DNA of 64,000 nucleotides from Microbulbifer agarilyticus S89 (GTDB lineage Bacteria > Pseudomonadota > Gammaproteobacteria > Pseudomonadales > Cellvibrionaceae). Position numbers and translations under genes: made by a program. Location of the stretch: contig NZ_AFPJ01000052.1 of NCBI RefSeq assembly GCF_000220505.1, forward strand, positions 52,361 to 116,360, read 5' to 3'. The notes below the pieces were generated by a model, which was given only the letters and a program-made list of their open reading frames with translations, searched no databases and was not told the DNA's origin. This document shows positions 43,157 through 52,609 of this stretch, piece after piece (position 1 is the stretch's first letter; the number at the start of each line of letters is the position of its first letter).

Positions 43157-45934
43157 ATGGACAAAACCCGTCTTTCTCGGGCAATCAAGGGCGCAATCGC
43201 AGCTGCAGCCGTCGCATCCAGCTTTTCTACCGTTTCGTTTGCTCAGGATGCTCAGGCGCAGGTTGAGGAAATTGTTGTAACCGGTTCTCGCATTCAACGT
43301 GCGACGGATGCCAATAGCGCCACGCCTATCACTGTATTCGATGCGGCAGCACTGGAGCAGTCGGGCCAGACAACACTGGAAGACTTCCTGCAAAACATTC
43401 CATCCATGACGGGTGGTCAATTAGGTTCTTCCGTGAACAACGGCAGCGCCGGTCTTTCCACCGTGTCACTGCGCGGTTTGGGCTCTAACCGCACACTGAT
43501 TTTGATGAACGGCCGCCGCCTCAGTTCATCTGCCGGCGCAACCGGCGTGGTGGACCTTAACACCATCCCTGTCTCCATTATTGAGCGTGTGGAAATTCTG
43601 CGCGATGGTGCATCCACTATTTACGGTTCGGACGCCATCGCTGGTGTGATCAATATCATCACCAAGAAAGGGTTTGAGGGTGCCGAGCTCACGTTCGAGT
43701 ACGGTTCCTCTACGCATGGCGACGGTGACGAATATCTCGCAGCGATGACACTGGGTGCTTCGAATGACAAAGGGCACGTCATGGTTAACGCGCAGTACAC
43801 CAAGCGCGAAACCATCAGCCAGGGCGATCGTCGTTTCTCCGAGTGCCCACTGCGCGAAATTGGCGGCGACCTTGTGTGTGGTGGTAGCGCCACAACCACA
43901 CCGGCACGCTTCTCGCCCACGGCCAACTCCGATCAGTTGATCGTCGATCCTGTGACCGGCATGGTGCGCGACTTCAATGCCGCCACGGACGCCTACAACT
44001 TCGCCGAAGTGAGCTACCTGATTACGCCGCAAGAAGTTGCCTCCATGTATGGCTACGGCACCTACGAGCTCTACGATTGGGAAGACTTTACCGATATCAA
44101 TGCGTTTACCGAGCTCTCCTTCGTTAACCGCCGCTCCGACCAGCTACTGGCTGCAGAAGGCACCTTCTGGGGCCCCGAAGTACCGGTAAGCAACCCCTAC
44201 AACCCAATCGGGGAGCCGGTGAACATCGGCCGTCGCCTGGAGGAAACCGGGGGACGCTCTTTTTCTCAGGATCTGAATACCTGGCGCGGCGTGCTTGGCC
44301 TTGAGGGCGAGTTCTGCAACGAGTGGACTTGGGATCTTTCTTATAATTACGCGCGCTGGGTAGATTCTCAGATTGACCGCGGCCGCGGTAACACCGTGCG
44401 CTTTGGCAACCTGCTGGATCCTGACCTGTGTGCGGCAGACCCTGACTGTGCGGCTGCCGTTGCTGCCTCCGGCGAGGTTGCCTGGAACCCCTTTGCCGAG
44501 GGCACCCTGACCCCGGAAATGCAAAGGTACGCTCTGGTAACCAACTCCCCGGTCGAACGCTCTACACTGCGCAGCTTGCAGGCGAACCTGGTAGGTGACT
44601 TCGGTGACTGGTCCCTGGCCAGTGAAGGACCCGCCTGGGCGGTAGGGTATGAACATCGCGCCGAGCGCGTGGAAATCGTCGCAGATGGTGCCGCGCAAAT
44701 CGGTCAGATCTACTTTGTGAGCGGCGACTCCTGGGGCGGCAACTACAGCGTTGACGAGTTCTACGGTGAGGTACGGCTTCCTATCATGGATGGCGAACCC
44801 TGGGTAGAAGTGCTCGCGGTAGAGGCCTCATTCCGCTATTCCGATTACAACACCATCGGCAGCGACACCACCTTCGGTGCGGTACTGGAATACGCACCGC
44901 TCGACGAACTGCGATTCCGAGGCACCTACTCTGAAGGCTTCCGCGCACCAGGCCTCGACGACCTGTTCTTGCCACCAACCGTGTCTGCAGAATCCTATGC
45001 GGATCCGTGTAACGAATATGGCGCAGCCGATGACCCCAATGTCCGTGCGAACTGTGCTGCAGACGGCATTGCACCCGGCACCACTATCTCGTCGACCCAG
45101 GCAACCGGCCTGTTTGGTGGTAACCCGGATCTTGCGGCTGAGAAGTCGGAGAGCTGGACACTGGGTATCGTGTGGACCCCGTCGTGGACCGACGACATGG
45201 GCTTCACTCTCGACTATTTCGATATCAGCATCGACGATGCCATCGGCACCCTGACCACCGACACCATCGTGCAGGGCTGTTATGAGAGCGCCAACTTCAG
45301 CTCACCTCTGTGTGACCTGATCACCGGCGCACCAGCAGTGGGTACCAGCCCATCGGCCGGTGCACCGACTCGACGCGCTTCCGACCTGACCATTGCTGGC
45401 CAGCTATTGAACAGCCAGAACGTCGCCACCTTTGAGACTTCCGGTGTCGACCTCGGCTTCGATTACAGCGTTGCCGCAGGCCCAGGTTTGATCACTGTGA
45501 ATGCCACCGCCACCTATTTGCACGAGTGGAAATATCGCGGCAGCGTGGACGACCCCACCATCGACCTGGCGGGCTTCTTCTTCGCTGATCCGGTAACCAC
45601 AGCCATCGTGGCTTTCCCAGAGTGGAAATTCTATGGCACCGTGGGCTATGAGCTCGATTGCTGGAGCGCTTTCACCACCGTGCGCATGATTGGTGAAGTA
45701 GACGACTTCGACCCGGCACCTCGCGATCTGGCGACGCAGATCGATAACACCTGGTACCAGGACGTGAACTTCAACTACTTCCAGTGGGAAGGCGTCACCT
45801 TCACCGGTGGTATCCGCAACCTCTGGAACCAGCAACCCCCGTATGTCACCAACAACGATGACATGAACACCCTGATGAGAAGCTACGACACCGTCGGCCG
45901 CTTCTTCTACGGTGGCGTTACTATCCAGTTCTAA
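43157..45934 (+). CDS. TonB-dependent receptor
   Basis: 925 residues. Signal peptide (MDKTRLSRAIKGAIAAAAVASS..., cut near FAQ-D), TonB box EEIVVTGSRIQ, plug with STVSLRGLGSNRTLILMNGRR and EILRDGASTIYGSDAIAGVINI, and a long barrel ending GRFFYGGVTIQF, with the C-terminal Phe needed for outer-membrane assembly. External loops carry cysteine pairs (CPLREIGGDLVC; DLCAADPDCA). No STN domain. The substrate is unknown. It may be read from its own promoter, as it follows a 344-base gap and ends in its own terminator. Confidence 0.9.
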   Translation: MDKTRLSRAIKGAIAAAAVASSFSTVSFAQDAQAQVEEIVVTGSRIQRATDANSATPITVFDAAALEQSGQTTLEDFLQNIPSMTGGQLGSSVNNGSAGLSTVSLRGLGSNRTLILMNGRRLSSSAGATGVVDLNTIPVSIIERVEILRDGASTIYGSDAIAGVINIITKKGFEGAELTFEYGSSTHGDGDEYLAAMTLGASNDKGHVMVNAQYTKRETISQGDRRFSECPLREIGGDLVCGGSATTTPARFSPTANSDQLIVDPVTGMVRDFNAATDAYNFAEVSYLITPQEVASMYGYGTYELYDWEDFTDINAFTELSFVNRRSDQLLAAEGTFWGPEVPVSNPYNPIGEPVNIGRRLEETGGRSFSQDLNTWRGVLGLEGEFCNEWTWDLSYNYARWVDSQIDRGRGNTVRFGNLLDPDLCAADPDCAAAVAASGEVAWNPFAEGTLTPEMQRYALVTNSPVERSTLRSLQANLVGDFGDWSLASEGPAWAVGYEHRAERVEIVADGAAQIGQIYFVSGDSWGGNYSVDEFYGEVRLPIMDGEPWVEVLAVEASFRYSDYNTIGSDTTFGAVLEYAPLDELRFRGTYSEGFRAPGLDDLFLPPTVSAESYADPCNEYGAADDPNVRANCAADGIAPGTTISSTQATGLFGGNPDLAAEKSESWTLGIVWTPSWTDDMGFTLDYFDISIDDAIGTLTTDTIVQGCYESANFSSPLCDLITGAPAVGTSPSAGAPTRRASDLTIAGQLLNSQNVATFETSGVDLGFDYSVAAGPGLITVNATATYLHEWKYRGSVDDPTIDLAGFFFADPVTTAIVAFPEWKFYGTVGYELDCWSAFTTVRMIGEVDDFDPAPRDLATQIDNTWYQDVNFNYFQWEGVTFTGGIRNLWNQQPPYVTNNDDMNTLMRSYDTVGRFFYGGVTIQF

Positions 45935-45952
45935 GGTTTTTACTCTCCTGCA

Positions 45953-45980
45953 AGCCCCGCCTTCATGGCGGGGCTTTTTT
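45953..45980 (+). terminator. terminator of the second TonB-dependent receptor gene
   Basis: Stem AGCCCCGCC (45953-45961) / GGCGGGGCT (45967-45975), loop TTCAT, T run to 45980. Confidence 0.92.
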
Positions 45981-46116
45981 GTGCCCGCAAAGTATTTTTT
46001 ATTCAGGATTTGCACTTAGAGCTGCATCATTGGGAGGAACATTACCTGCCATAAATGTATTTCGCGGTTATTCATTATTTTTATCTGAAATCTGTTCTAA
46101 ATCCACTGCGTATATG

Positions 46117-46213
46117 TTGGAACGGAAATGACCACTTGGGGGTAGTCATTCCGCATTTCGCCACACCAAGTGGCACACCAAATAACTCCAACGATCTTAC
46201 GAGAGGATTTCCC
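46117..46213 (+). promoter_or_regulatory. structured 5' leader of TBDR (copy 1)
   Basis: First of three related leaders. Hairpin 1: AATGAC (46127-46132) / GTCATT (46145-46150) closed by GG/CC, with a 12-base loop containing TTGGGGG. Hairpin 2: GCCAC (46160-46164) / GTGGC (46170-46174). Then a common block TCCAACGATC and the ribosome site GAGAGGATTT before the ATG. See the copies at 49341 and 52516. Confidence 0.65.
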
Positions 46214-49045
46214 ATGAAAAAGAACCTCCTGTCCGCAGCTGTGAAAGGTGCCCTGAGCCTTACTGCCGCTGCGATCATGGTTCCTTCCATGTCTGCGTTC
46301 GCACAAGAAGAAGCGCAACTGGTTGAAGAGGTTGTAGTAACCGGCTCCCGTATCGTACGTGCCAACCTCGAAAGCCCAACTGCAATCACCACCCTGGATT
46401 CCGCCAATATTGAGTTCTCCGGTGAGCTAAACAGCGCCGACATCCTGCGCTCGCTGCCGGCAACTGGTGTATCCGGCCTGTCCTCCAGCAACTCCAACTT
46501 CTTCACTTCCGGCGGTGGTATCAATACCGTTGAACTGCGTAACCTTGGAGAAGACCGCACCCTGGTACTGGTAAATGGCCGTCGTTATGTTTCTGGCGTT
46601 GCAGGCTCTTCCGCTGTCGACTGGAACACCATCCCGACCGAGCTGATCGAGCGCGTTGAAGTCATCACCGGTGGCGCTTCCGCTATCTACGGTTCCGACG
46701 CGCTGGCTGGCGTAATCAACGTCATCCTGAAAGATGACTTTGAAGGTGTAAACATCAGCACCTCGCACGGTCAGACCCTGGAGTATGGTGATGACACCAC
46801 AGACCGCTTCAACCTAACTGCGGGCGGTAACTTTGACGACGGCAAAGGTAATGCCGTTGTTTCCATTACCTATACCGATGAGGGCGGCGTACTGTCGCGC
46901 GACCGCAGCAATACCCGGGTTGACGATCTCTCTGCCATCTACTTTGGCGGTGAAATTACCGACAGCATCACTCCGTTCTACTCGTCCTTTTCCGAATACG
47001 GTCGCTTCGGCATTCCATCCACTGGCGACCAGTACGTGTTCGATAACGACATGGGTGACGGTGTTGTTGTGCCCTGGGACGCAGATACTTATGGCTTCAA
47101 CCGCCAGCAGTTCCGTCGCTACACCGTTCCAACTGAGCGTTTTTTGATTAGTAGCAATCTGAATTACGAGCTGACCGATACCCTGGAAGCGTTCGTTGAA
47201 ACCACTTTCGCGCGCACTGAGACCCAGACCGAGATTGAGCCCTTCCCCTTCTCTTATGAAGACCTGTTCATCGACGGTATCTCCATCGATAACCCGTTCG
47301 TACCCGAAGATCTGCGAAACCTGGCGGTTGCCGCTGGCGACGAGTATATCCAGTTTGTGCGCCGTACCACTGAGCTGGATCAGCGCGGGGCATTCGCAGA
47401 ACGTCAAACCTTCCGCGCCTTGATGGGCCTGCGCGGTGAAATCCAGGATTGGAACTGGGACGCATTTGTCGGCCAGGGCCAGATGCAGGACAGCCAGCGC
47501 GGTACCGGCCAGCTGAATATTTCCAACTTCCGCAACGCGCTGAATGTAGTTGACGACGGCAATGGCAACCTGATTTGTGCCGACCCTGCCGCGGTAACTG
47601 AAGGCTGTGTACCCATTAACATTTTTGGTAAGGGATCCATTTCTGCGGATGCTGCCGATTATGTGCGTGCACCGTCCCTCCGCGACCAGCGCACCAAGCA
47701 AACCGTTGCTGGCATCAACTTTAATGGTACTTTGGTAGAGCTGCCGGCCGGCCCGCTTAGCATGGCAACCGGTTGGGAATACCGCGATGAGTACGCCGCT
47801 GACTTCCCGGACGCCCTGACCCGTACCGGGCAGAATGCCGGTAACAAAGAAGAGCCGACCGAAGGCAGCTACAGCGTAAACGAAGTGTACGTAGAGCTTG
47901 AGGCACCGGTTCTTACCGACCTGCCGCTGATCCAGTCTCTGAGTGTTGGTGCGGCATACCGCTACTCCGACTACGACACTATCGGTAGCACCGACGCCTA
48001 CACTGGCCGCGTTTCCTGGGTAATTGATGACTCCCTGCGTGTTCGTGGCCAGTACGCTCGTGCGGTACGTGCGCCAAACATCAGTGAGCTGTTCTCTCCG
48101 GGTGGTGAGAACTTCGCCACTGTTAGTGACCCCTGTAACGGTGTGACCGCATCCACCTCTGGCGTGGTCGCAGACAACTGCCGCAGTATTCCGGCGGTTG
48201 CTGAGCGTATCGCAGCAGAAGGCGTTTTCGAGCTGACCCAGCCTGAAATTCAGGGCACCGGTGGTTTCACCGGCAAGGGTAACGAGAACCTGTTTACCGA
48301 AACCTCTGACAGCTACACCTTTGGCGCGGTTTACGAGCAAACCCTGGGTAACTTCGGTGACCTGACCCTGTCTCTGGACTGGTACAGCATTGAAATCGAA
48401 GATCTGATCGACACCGTCGGTCGTCAAACCTCTGTCGATTTCTGTTACAACTCCGCCAGTTTCCCGAACAACTTCTGTGACTTCATCGTCCGCGACAATG
48501 GCGGCGCCGCGTTCCAGAAGGGGGAAATTACCGAAGTAAATTCCGGCTTCATCAACGAAGGCACCCTGAAAACCGAAGGTATTGACCTCCAGGCACAGTG
48601 GGGCATGGATGTTGGCCCGGGCCAGCTGGGCGTTGGCCTGAACTACGGCCACGTGATGGACTACACCCTGACCAAGTTCGGTGACGACGATGAACTGGTA
48701 GGTGAAGTGGGCTATTTCGAGCACCAGTGGCTGGCAACCGTGAACTACGCCATGGACCGCCTGATTGTGCAGCTGGAAACCTCCTACCTGAGCGATGCTT
48801 CTCCGGATCTGAGCAGTGCAGACTTTGACTATTCAGTCGGAGAGTATGTAAGCCACGACCTGTTCGCGTCTTACCAGTTCACCGACAGCATCAGCGCGAA
48901 CATCGGGGTTAACAACCTCCTCGACGAAGAAGCGCCGATCATCCTGTCCGGTGTACCAGGTAACGTGACTGGTACTGACACCAACGCGGCGGTCTACAAC
49001 CCGATTGGCCGCAGTGGCTACATCGGTGTTCGCTTTAACTTCTAA
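46214..49045 (+). CDS. TonB-dependent receptor (tandem copy A)
   Basis: 943 residues from the ATG at 46214 (GAGAGGA before it); the longer frame to 46055 would run through the leader. Signal peptide MKKNLLSAAVKGALSLTAAA..., cut near AFA-Q; TonB box EEVVVTGSRI; plug with NTVELRNLGEDRTLVLVNGRR and EVITGGASAIYGSDALAGVINV; barrel ending GYIGVRFNF. It is the same length as the next gene and well over 90% identical by eye, including the 3' terminator, so the two come from a tandem duplication. No STN domain. Likely oligopeptide or other macromolecule uptake (inference). Confidence 0.92.
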   Translation: MKKNLLSAAVKGALSLTAAAIMVPSMSAFAQEEAQLVEEVVVTGSRIVRANLESPTAITTLDSANIEFSGELNSADILRSLPATGVSGLSSSNSNFFTSGGGINTVELRNLGEDRTLVLVNGRRYVSGVAGSSAVDWNTIPTELIERVEVITGGASAIYGSDALAGVINVILKDDFEGVNISTSHGQTLEYGDDTTDRFNLTAGGNFDDGKGNAVVSITYTDEGGVLSRDRSNTRVDDLSAIYFGGEITDSITPFYSSFSEYGRFGIPSTGDQYVFDNDMGDGVVVPWDADTYGFNRQQFRRYTVPTERFLISSNLNYELTDTLEAFVETTFARTETQTEIEPFPFSYEDLFIDGISIDNPFVPEDLRNLAVAAGDEYIQFVRRTTELDQRGAFAERQTFRALMGLRGEIQDWNWDAFVGQGQMQDSQRGTGQLNISNFRNALNVVDDGNGNLICADPAAVTEGCVPINIFGKGSISADAADYVRAPSLRDQRTKQTVAGINFNGTLVELPAGPLSMATGWEYRDEYAADFPDALTRTGQNAGNKEEPTEGSYSVNEVYVELEAPVLTDLPLIQSLSVGAAYRYSDYDTIGSTDAYTGRVSWVIDDSLRVRGQYARAVRAPNISELFSPGGENFATVSDPCNGVTASTSGVVADNCRSIPAVAERIAAEGVFELTQPEIQGTGGFTGKGNENLFTETSDSYTFGAVYEQTLGNFGDLTLSLDWYSIEIEDLIDTVGRQTSVDFCYNSASFPNNFCDFIVRDNGGAAFQKGEITEVNSGFINEGTLKTEGIDLQAQWGMDVGPGQLGVGLNYGHVMDYTLTKFGDDDELVGEVGYFEHQWLATVNYAMDRLIVQLETSYLSDASPDLSSADFDYSVGEYVSHDLFASYQFTDSISANIGVNNLLDEEAPIILSGVPGNVTGTDTNAAVYNPIGRSGYIGVRFNF

Positions 49046-49094
49046 GTGCCAGGCACTTAACCTTCTAAAGGCGGCTCTCTGAGCCGCCTTTTTT
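49044..49094 (+). terminator. terminator of TBDR copy A
   Basis: Stem AGGCGGCTC (49069-49077) / GAGCCGCCT (49081-49089), T run to 49094. A second small palindrome, AAGTGCC A GGCACTT, spans the stop codon (49044-49058). The main hairpin is shared with copy B. Confidence 0.92.
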
Positions 49095-49340
49095 GTATCT
49101 CAAGATCTGCACCCGAGGGAGAATGTCTCCACGTCCCCCTCGGCCGCTTCCTCCATGACGCGGTTTCATGGAGCTTTATGGGGCATACCTCTCTTCTCAA
49201 ACCCACCGTCACAACGGCATTTTTTGTCACTCACCCCGGAATTCGATCAAAAAACACCCAGACTTTCCTGCCATTGCAGGTTTTTAGAAAAAAACGCACA
49301 TTTTTTTGAGGGGCTGTGCGTCTGCATCGTTATACATGCG
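49095..49340. other. intergenic stretch between TBDR copies A and B
   Basis: About 250 bases between the terminator of copy A and the leader of copy B; the whole gap is 390 bases. It should hold the promoter of copy B, but no confident motif or gene is seen. Confidence 0.4.
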
Positions 49341-49435
49341 TTGGGAGGGGAATGACCGCTTGGGGGTAGTCATTCCTAAACATCGCCTTACTAGGCAAAC
49401 CCTATAAATCCAACGATCTTAAGAGAGGATTTCCA
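49341..49435 (+). promoter_or_regulatory. structured 5' leader of TBDR (copy 2)
   Basis: Hairpin 1: GGAATGAC (49349-49356) / GTCATTCC (49369-49376), eight pairs, 12-base loop CGCTTGGGGGTA. Hairpin 2: GCCT (49385-49388) / AGGC (49393-49396). Then TCCAACGATC (49409-49418) and AGAGAGGATTT before the ATG. Confidence 0.7.
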
Positions 49436-52267
49436 ATGAATAAGAACCTCCTGTCCGCAGCAATTAAAGGCGCTCTGAGCCTTACTGCCGCTGCGATCAT
49501 GGTTCCTTCCATGTCCGTTTATGCTCAAGAAGAAGCACAATTGGTTGAAGAGGTTGTAGTAACCGGCTCCCGTATCGTACGTGCCAACCTTGACAGCCCA
49601 ACCGCAATCACCACCCTGGACTCTGCCAATATCGAGTTCTCTGGTGAGCTGAACAGCGCCGACATCCTGCGCTCCCTGCCGGCAACTGGTGTTTCCGGCC
49701 TGTCCTCCAGCAACTCCAACTTCTTCACTTCCGGCGGCGGTATTAACACCGTTGAACTGCGCAACCTTGGTGAAGACCGCACTCTCGTACTGGTAAACGG
49801 CCGCCGTTACGTTTCTGGCGTTGCTGGCTCTTCCGCTGTTGACTGGAACACCATTCCGACCGAACTGATCGAGCGTGTAGAGGTTATCACCGGTGGCGCT
49901 TCCGCTATCTATGGTTCTGACGCGCTGGCTGGCGTAATCAACGTCATCCTGAAAGATGACTTTGAAGGTGTAAACATCAGCACCTCTCACGGCGAGACCC
50001 TGTCTTACGGTGACGACACTACCGACCGTTTCAACCTGACCGCTGGCGGCAACTTCAGCGATGACAAAGGTAACGCAGTAGTATCCATCACCTATACCGA
50101 TGAAGGTGGCGTACTGGCTCGCGACCGTAAGAACACCCAGGTTGACGACCTTTCCGCCATTTACTTCGGCGGTGAAATCACCGACAGCATTACTCCGTTC
50201 TACTCCTCCTACTCTGAGTACGGCCGCTTCGGTATCCCGTCCACTGGCGACCAGTACGTGTTCGATAACGACATGGGCGACGGCGAAGTTGTAGCCTGGG
50301 ACTCCTCCAAGTACGGTTTCAACCGCCAGCAGTTCCGTCGCTATACCGTTCCAACTGAACGTTTCCTGATCAGCAGCAATCTTTCCTACGATCTGACTGA
50401 CACCCTGGAAGCATTCGTTGAAACCACTTTCGCGCGCACTGAGACTCAGACCGAGATCGAGCCGTACCCGTTCGCGTACGACGATCTGTACATCGACGGT
50501 ATTTCCATCGATAACCCGTTCGTTCCAGAAGCGTTGCGTGATCTGGCTGTTGCGGCTGGAGACGATCACATCCAGTTTGTGCGTCGTACTACCGAGCTGG
50601 ATCAGCGTGGCGCGTTCGCTGAACGTCAAACTTTCCGCGCTCTGATGGGCCTGCGTGGTGAAATCCAAGACTGGAACTGGGACGCATTTGTCGGCCAGGG
50701 CCAGATGCAGGACAGCCAGCGCGGTACCGGCCAGCTGAACATCTCCAACTTCCGTAACGCACTGAACGTTGTCGACGATGGCAATGGCAACCTCGTGTGT
50801 GCTGACCCCGCTGCAGTTGCTGAAGGCTGTGTACCCATTAACATTTTCGGTAAAGGCTCCATCACTCCTGAAGCTGCCGACTATGTACGTGCACCGTCCA
50901 TCCGTGACCAGCGCACCAAGCAAACCGTGGCCGGTATCAACTTGAACGGCACCCTGGTAGACCTGCCGGCTGGCCCGCTGAGCCTGGCAACTGGTTGGGA
51001 ATACCGTGACGAGTACGCGGCTGACTTCCCGGACGCCCTGACTCGTACTGGCCAGAACGCTGGTAACAAAGAAGAGCCGACCGAAGGCAGCTACAGCGTA
51101 AATGAAGTTTACGTGGAAGTTGAAGCTCCGATTCTGTCAGACCTGCCGCTGATCCAGTCTCTGAGCGTTGGCGCAGCCTACCGTTACTCCGACTACGACA
51201 CCATCGGCAGCACTGATGCCTACACCGGTCGTGTTTCCTGGGTAATTGATGACTCCCTGCGTGTTCGCGGCCAGTACGCCCGTGCGGTACGTGCACCAAA
51301 CATCAGCGAGCTGTACTCTCCGGGTGGCGAAAACTTCGCTTCCGTGAGCGATCCGTGTAACGGCGTAACAGCGACTACCGCTGGCGTTGTAGCCGAAAAC
51401 TGCCGCAGCATTCCGGCGGTTGCCGATCGTATCGCTGCTGAAGGTGTATTCGAGCTGACTCAGCCTGAAATTCAGGGCACTGGCGGCTTCACTGGCAAAG
51501 GTAACGAGAACCTCTTTACCGAAACCTCTGACAGCTTCACCTTTGGTGCAGTTTACGAGCAGACTCTGGGTAACTTCGGTGACCTGACCCTGTCTCTGGA
51601 CTGGTACAGCATTGAAATCGAAGACCTGATCGATACCGTTGGTCGTCAGACTTCTGTTGATTTCTGCTACAACTCCACCAGCTACCCGAACAACTTCTGT
51701 GACTTCATCGTCCGTGACAATAGCGGCGCTGCATTCCAGAAGGGTGAAATCACCGAAGTTAACTCCGGCTTCATCAACGAAGGCACCCTGAAAACCGAAG
51801 GTATTGACCTCCAGGCTCAGTGGGGCATGGACGTTGGCCCGGGTCAGCTGAACGTAGGCCTGAACTACGGTCACGTTATGGACTACACCCTGACCAAGTT
51901 CGGCGATGCTGATGAGCTGGTTGGTGAAGTGGGTTACTTCGAGAACCAGTGGCTGGCAACCGTCAACTACGCCATGGACCGCCTGATTGTTCAGCTGGAA
52001 ACCTCCTACCTGAGCGATGCGTCTCCTGACCTGAGCAGTGCGGACTTTGACTACTCCGTAGGCGAATACGTAAGCCACGACCTGTTCGCGTCTTACCAGT
52101 TCACCGACAGCATCAGCGCAAACATCGGGGTTAACAACCTCCTCGACGAAGAAGCGCCGATCATCCTGTCCGGTGTACCAGGTAACGTAACCGGTACTGA
52201 CACCAACGCAGCTGTGTACAACCCGATTGGCCGCAGCGCGTACGTTGGCGTTCGCTTTAACTTCTAA
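49436..52267 (+). CDS. TonB-dependent receptor (tandem copy B)
   Basis: 943 residues, paralogue of the gene at 46214-49045 with the same signal peptide type, TonB box EEVVVTGSRI and plug motifs. It ends YVGVRFNF. Most differences lie in external regions, for example HGETLSYG versus HGQTLEYG and GNFSDDKG versus GNFDDGKG; in several codons the change is silent. The barrel carries a Cys-containing loop (DPCNGVTA...ENCRS). Two copies may serve dosage or slightly different ligands. Confidence 0.92.
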   Translation: MNKNLLSAAIKGALSLTAAAIMVPSMSVYAQEEAQLVEEVVVTGSRIVRANLDSPTAITTLDSANIEFSGELNSADILRSLPATGVSGLSSSNSNFFTSGGGINTVELRNLGEDRTLVLVNGRRYVSGVAGSSAVDWNTIPTELIERVEVITGGASAIYGSDALAGVINVILKDDFEGVNISTSHGETLSYGDDTTDRFNLTAGGNFSDDKGNAVVSITYTDEGGVLARDRKNTQVDDLSAIYFGGEITDSITPFYSSYSEYGRFGIPSTGDQYVFDNDMGDGEVVAWDSSKYGFNRQQFRRYTVPTERFLISSNLSYDLTDTLEAFVETTFARTETQTEIEPYPFAYDDLYIDGISIDNPFVPEALRDLAVAAGDDHIQFVRRTTELDQRGAFAERQTFRALMGLRGEIQDWNWDAFVGQGQMQDSQRGTGQLNISNFRNALNVVDDGNGNLVCADPAAVAEGCVPINIFGKGSITPEAADYVRAPSIRDQRTKQTVAGINLNGTLVDLPAGPLSLATGWEYRDEYAADFPDALTRTGQNAGNKEEPTEGSYSVNEVYVEVEAPILSDLPLIQSLSVGAAYRYSDYDTIGSTDAYTGRVSWVIDDSLRVRGQYARAVRAPNISELYSPGGENFASVSDPCNGVTATTAGVVAENCRSIPAVADRIAAEGVFELTQPEIQGTGGFTGKGNENLFTETSDSFTFGAVYEQTLGNFGDLTLSLDWYSIEIEDLIDTVGRQTSVDFCYNSTSYPNNFCDFIVRDNSGAAFQKGEITEVNSGFINEGTLKTEGIDLQAQWGMDVGPGQLNVGLNYGHVMDYTLTKFGDADELVGEVGYFENQWLATVNYAMDRLIVQLETSYLSDASPDLSSADFDYSVGEYVSHDLFASYQFTDSISANIGVNNLLDEEAPIILSGVPGNVTGTDTNAAVYNPIGRSAYVGVRFNF

Positions 52268-52293
52268 TTTAAAAAGAAGTATTTGACCCTTTT

Positions 52294-52319
52294 AGGCGGC
52301 TCCTTGAGCCGCCTTTTTT
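52294..52319 (+). terminator. terminator of TBDR copy B
   Basis: Stem AGGCGGCTC (52294-52302) / GAGCCGCCT (52306-52314), T run to 52319. Same hairpin as after copy A. Confidence 0.92.
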
Positions 52320-52515
52320 GTACCTTCCTGCCACAAAGGTATGAAGCCAACCGCAGCCACATAAGTAAAAATTTAAAAGAAAGTCACAAAATCATTAAAA
52401 AACAATAAACTGCACAAATACAATTTTTGCAGCATATCCAACTAAGTATTTAAATAAATCAAAATAAATACCCAATTTCATTGAGGAATCCACCTGACAG
52501 TTCGTTGAGTTTTTG
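52320..52515. other. AT-rich promoter region before TBDR 52610
   Basis: About 200 strongly AT-rich bases (within a 342-base gap) between the terminator and the third leader. Several TATAAT-like and A-tract sequences occur; none can be picked as the promoter. No gene. Confidence 0.4.
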
Positions 52516-52609
52516 TTGGGAGGGAATGGCCGCTTGGGGGTAGTCATTTCCGCACACGCCTAACTAGGCAACTCAAAACATAAGTCCAACGATCAAGAGA
52601 GGATTTACA
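52516..52609 (+). promoter_or_regulatory. structured 5' leader of TBDR (copy 3)
   Basis: Hairpin 1: AATGGC (52525-52530) / GTCATT (52543-52548), with a G-T pair where the other copies have A-T, and the same 12-base loop CGCTTGGGGGTA. Hairpin 2: GCCT (52558-52561) / AGGC (52566-52569). Then TCCAACGATC and AGAGAGGATTT before the ATG. Confidence 0.7.

Noticed and set aside
45361-45399. PTRRASDL-like residues in the receptor at 43157-45934, resembling read-through of a sequencing adapter
   Set aside because: The DNA differs from the common adapter at several positions (about 17 of 20 match), the frame continues normally, and the flanking barrel sequence is intact. Most likely chance.
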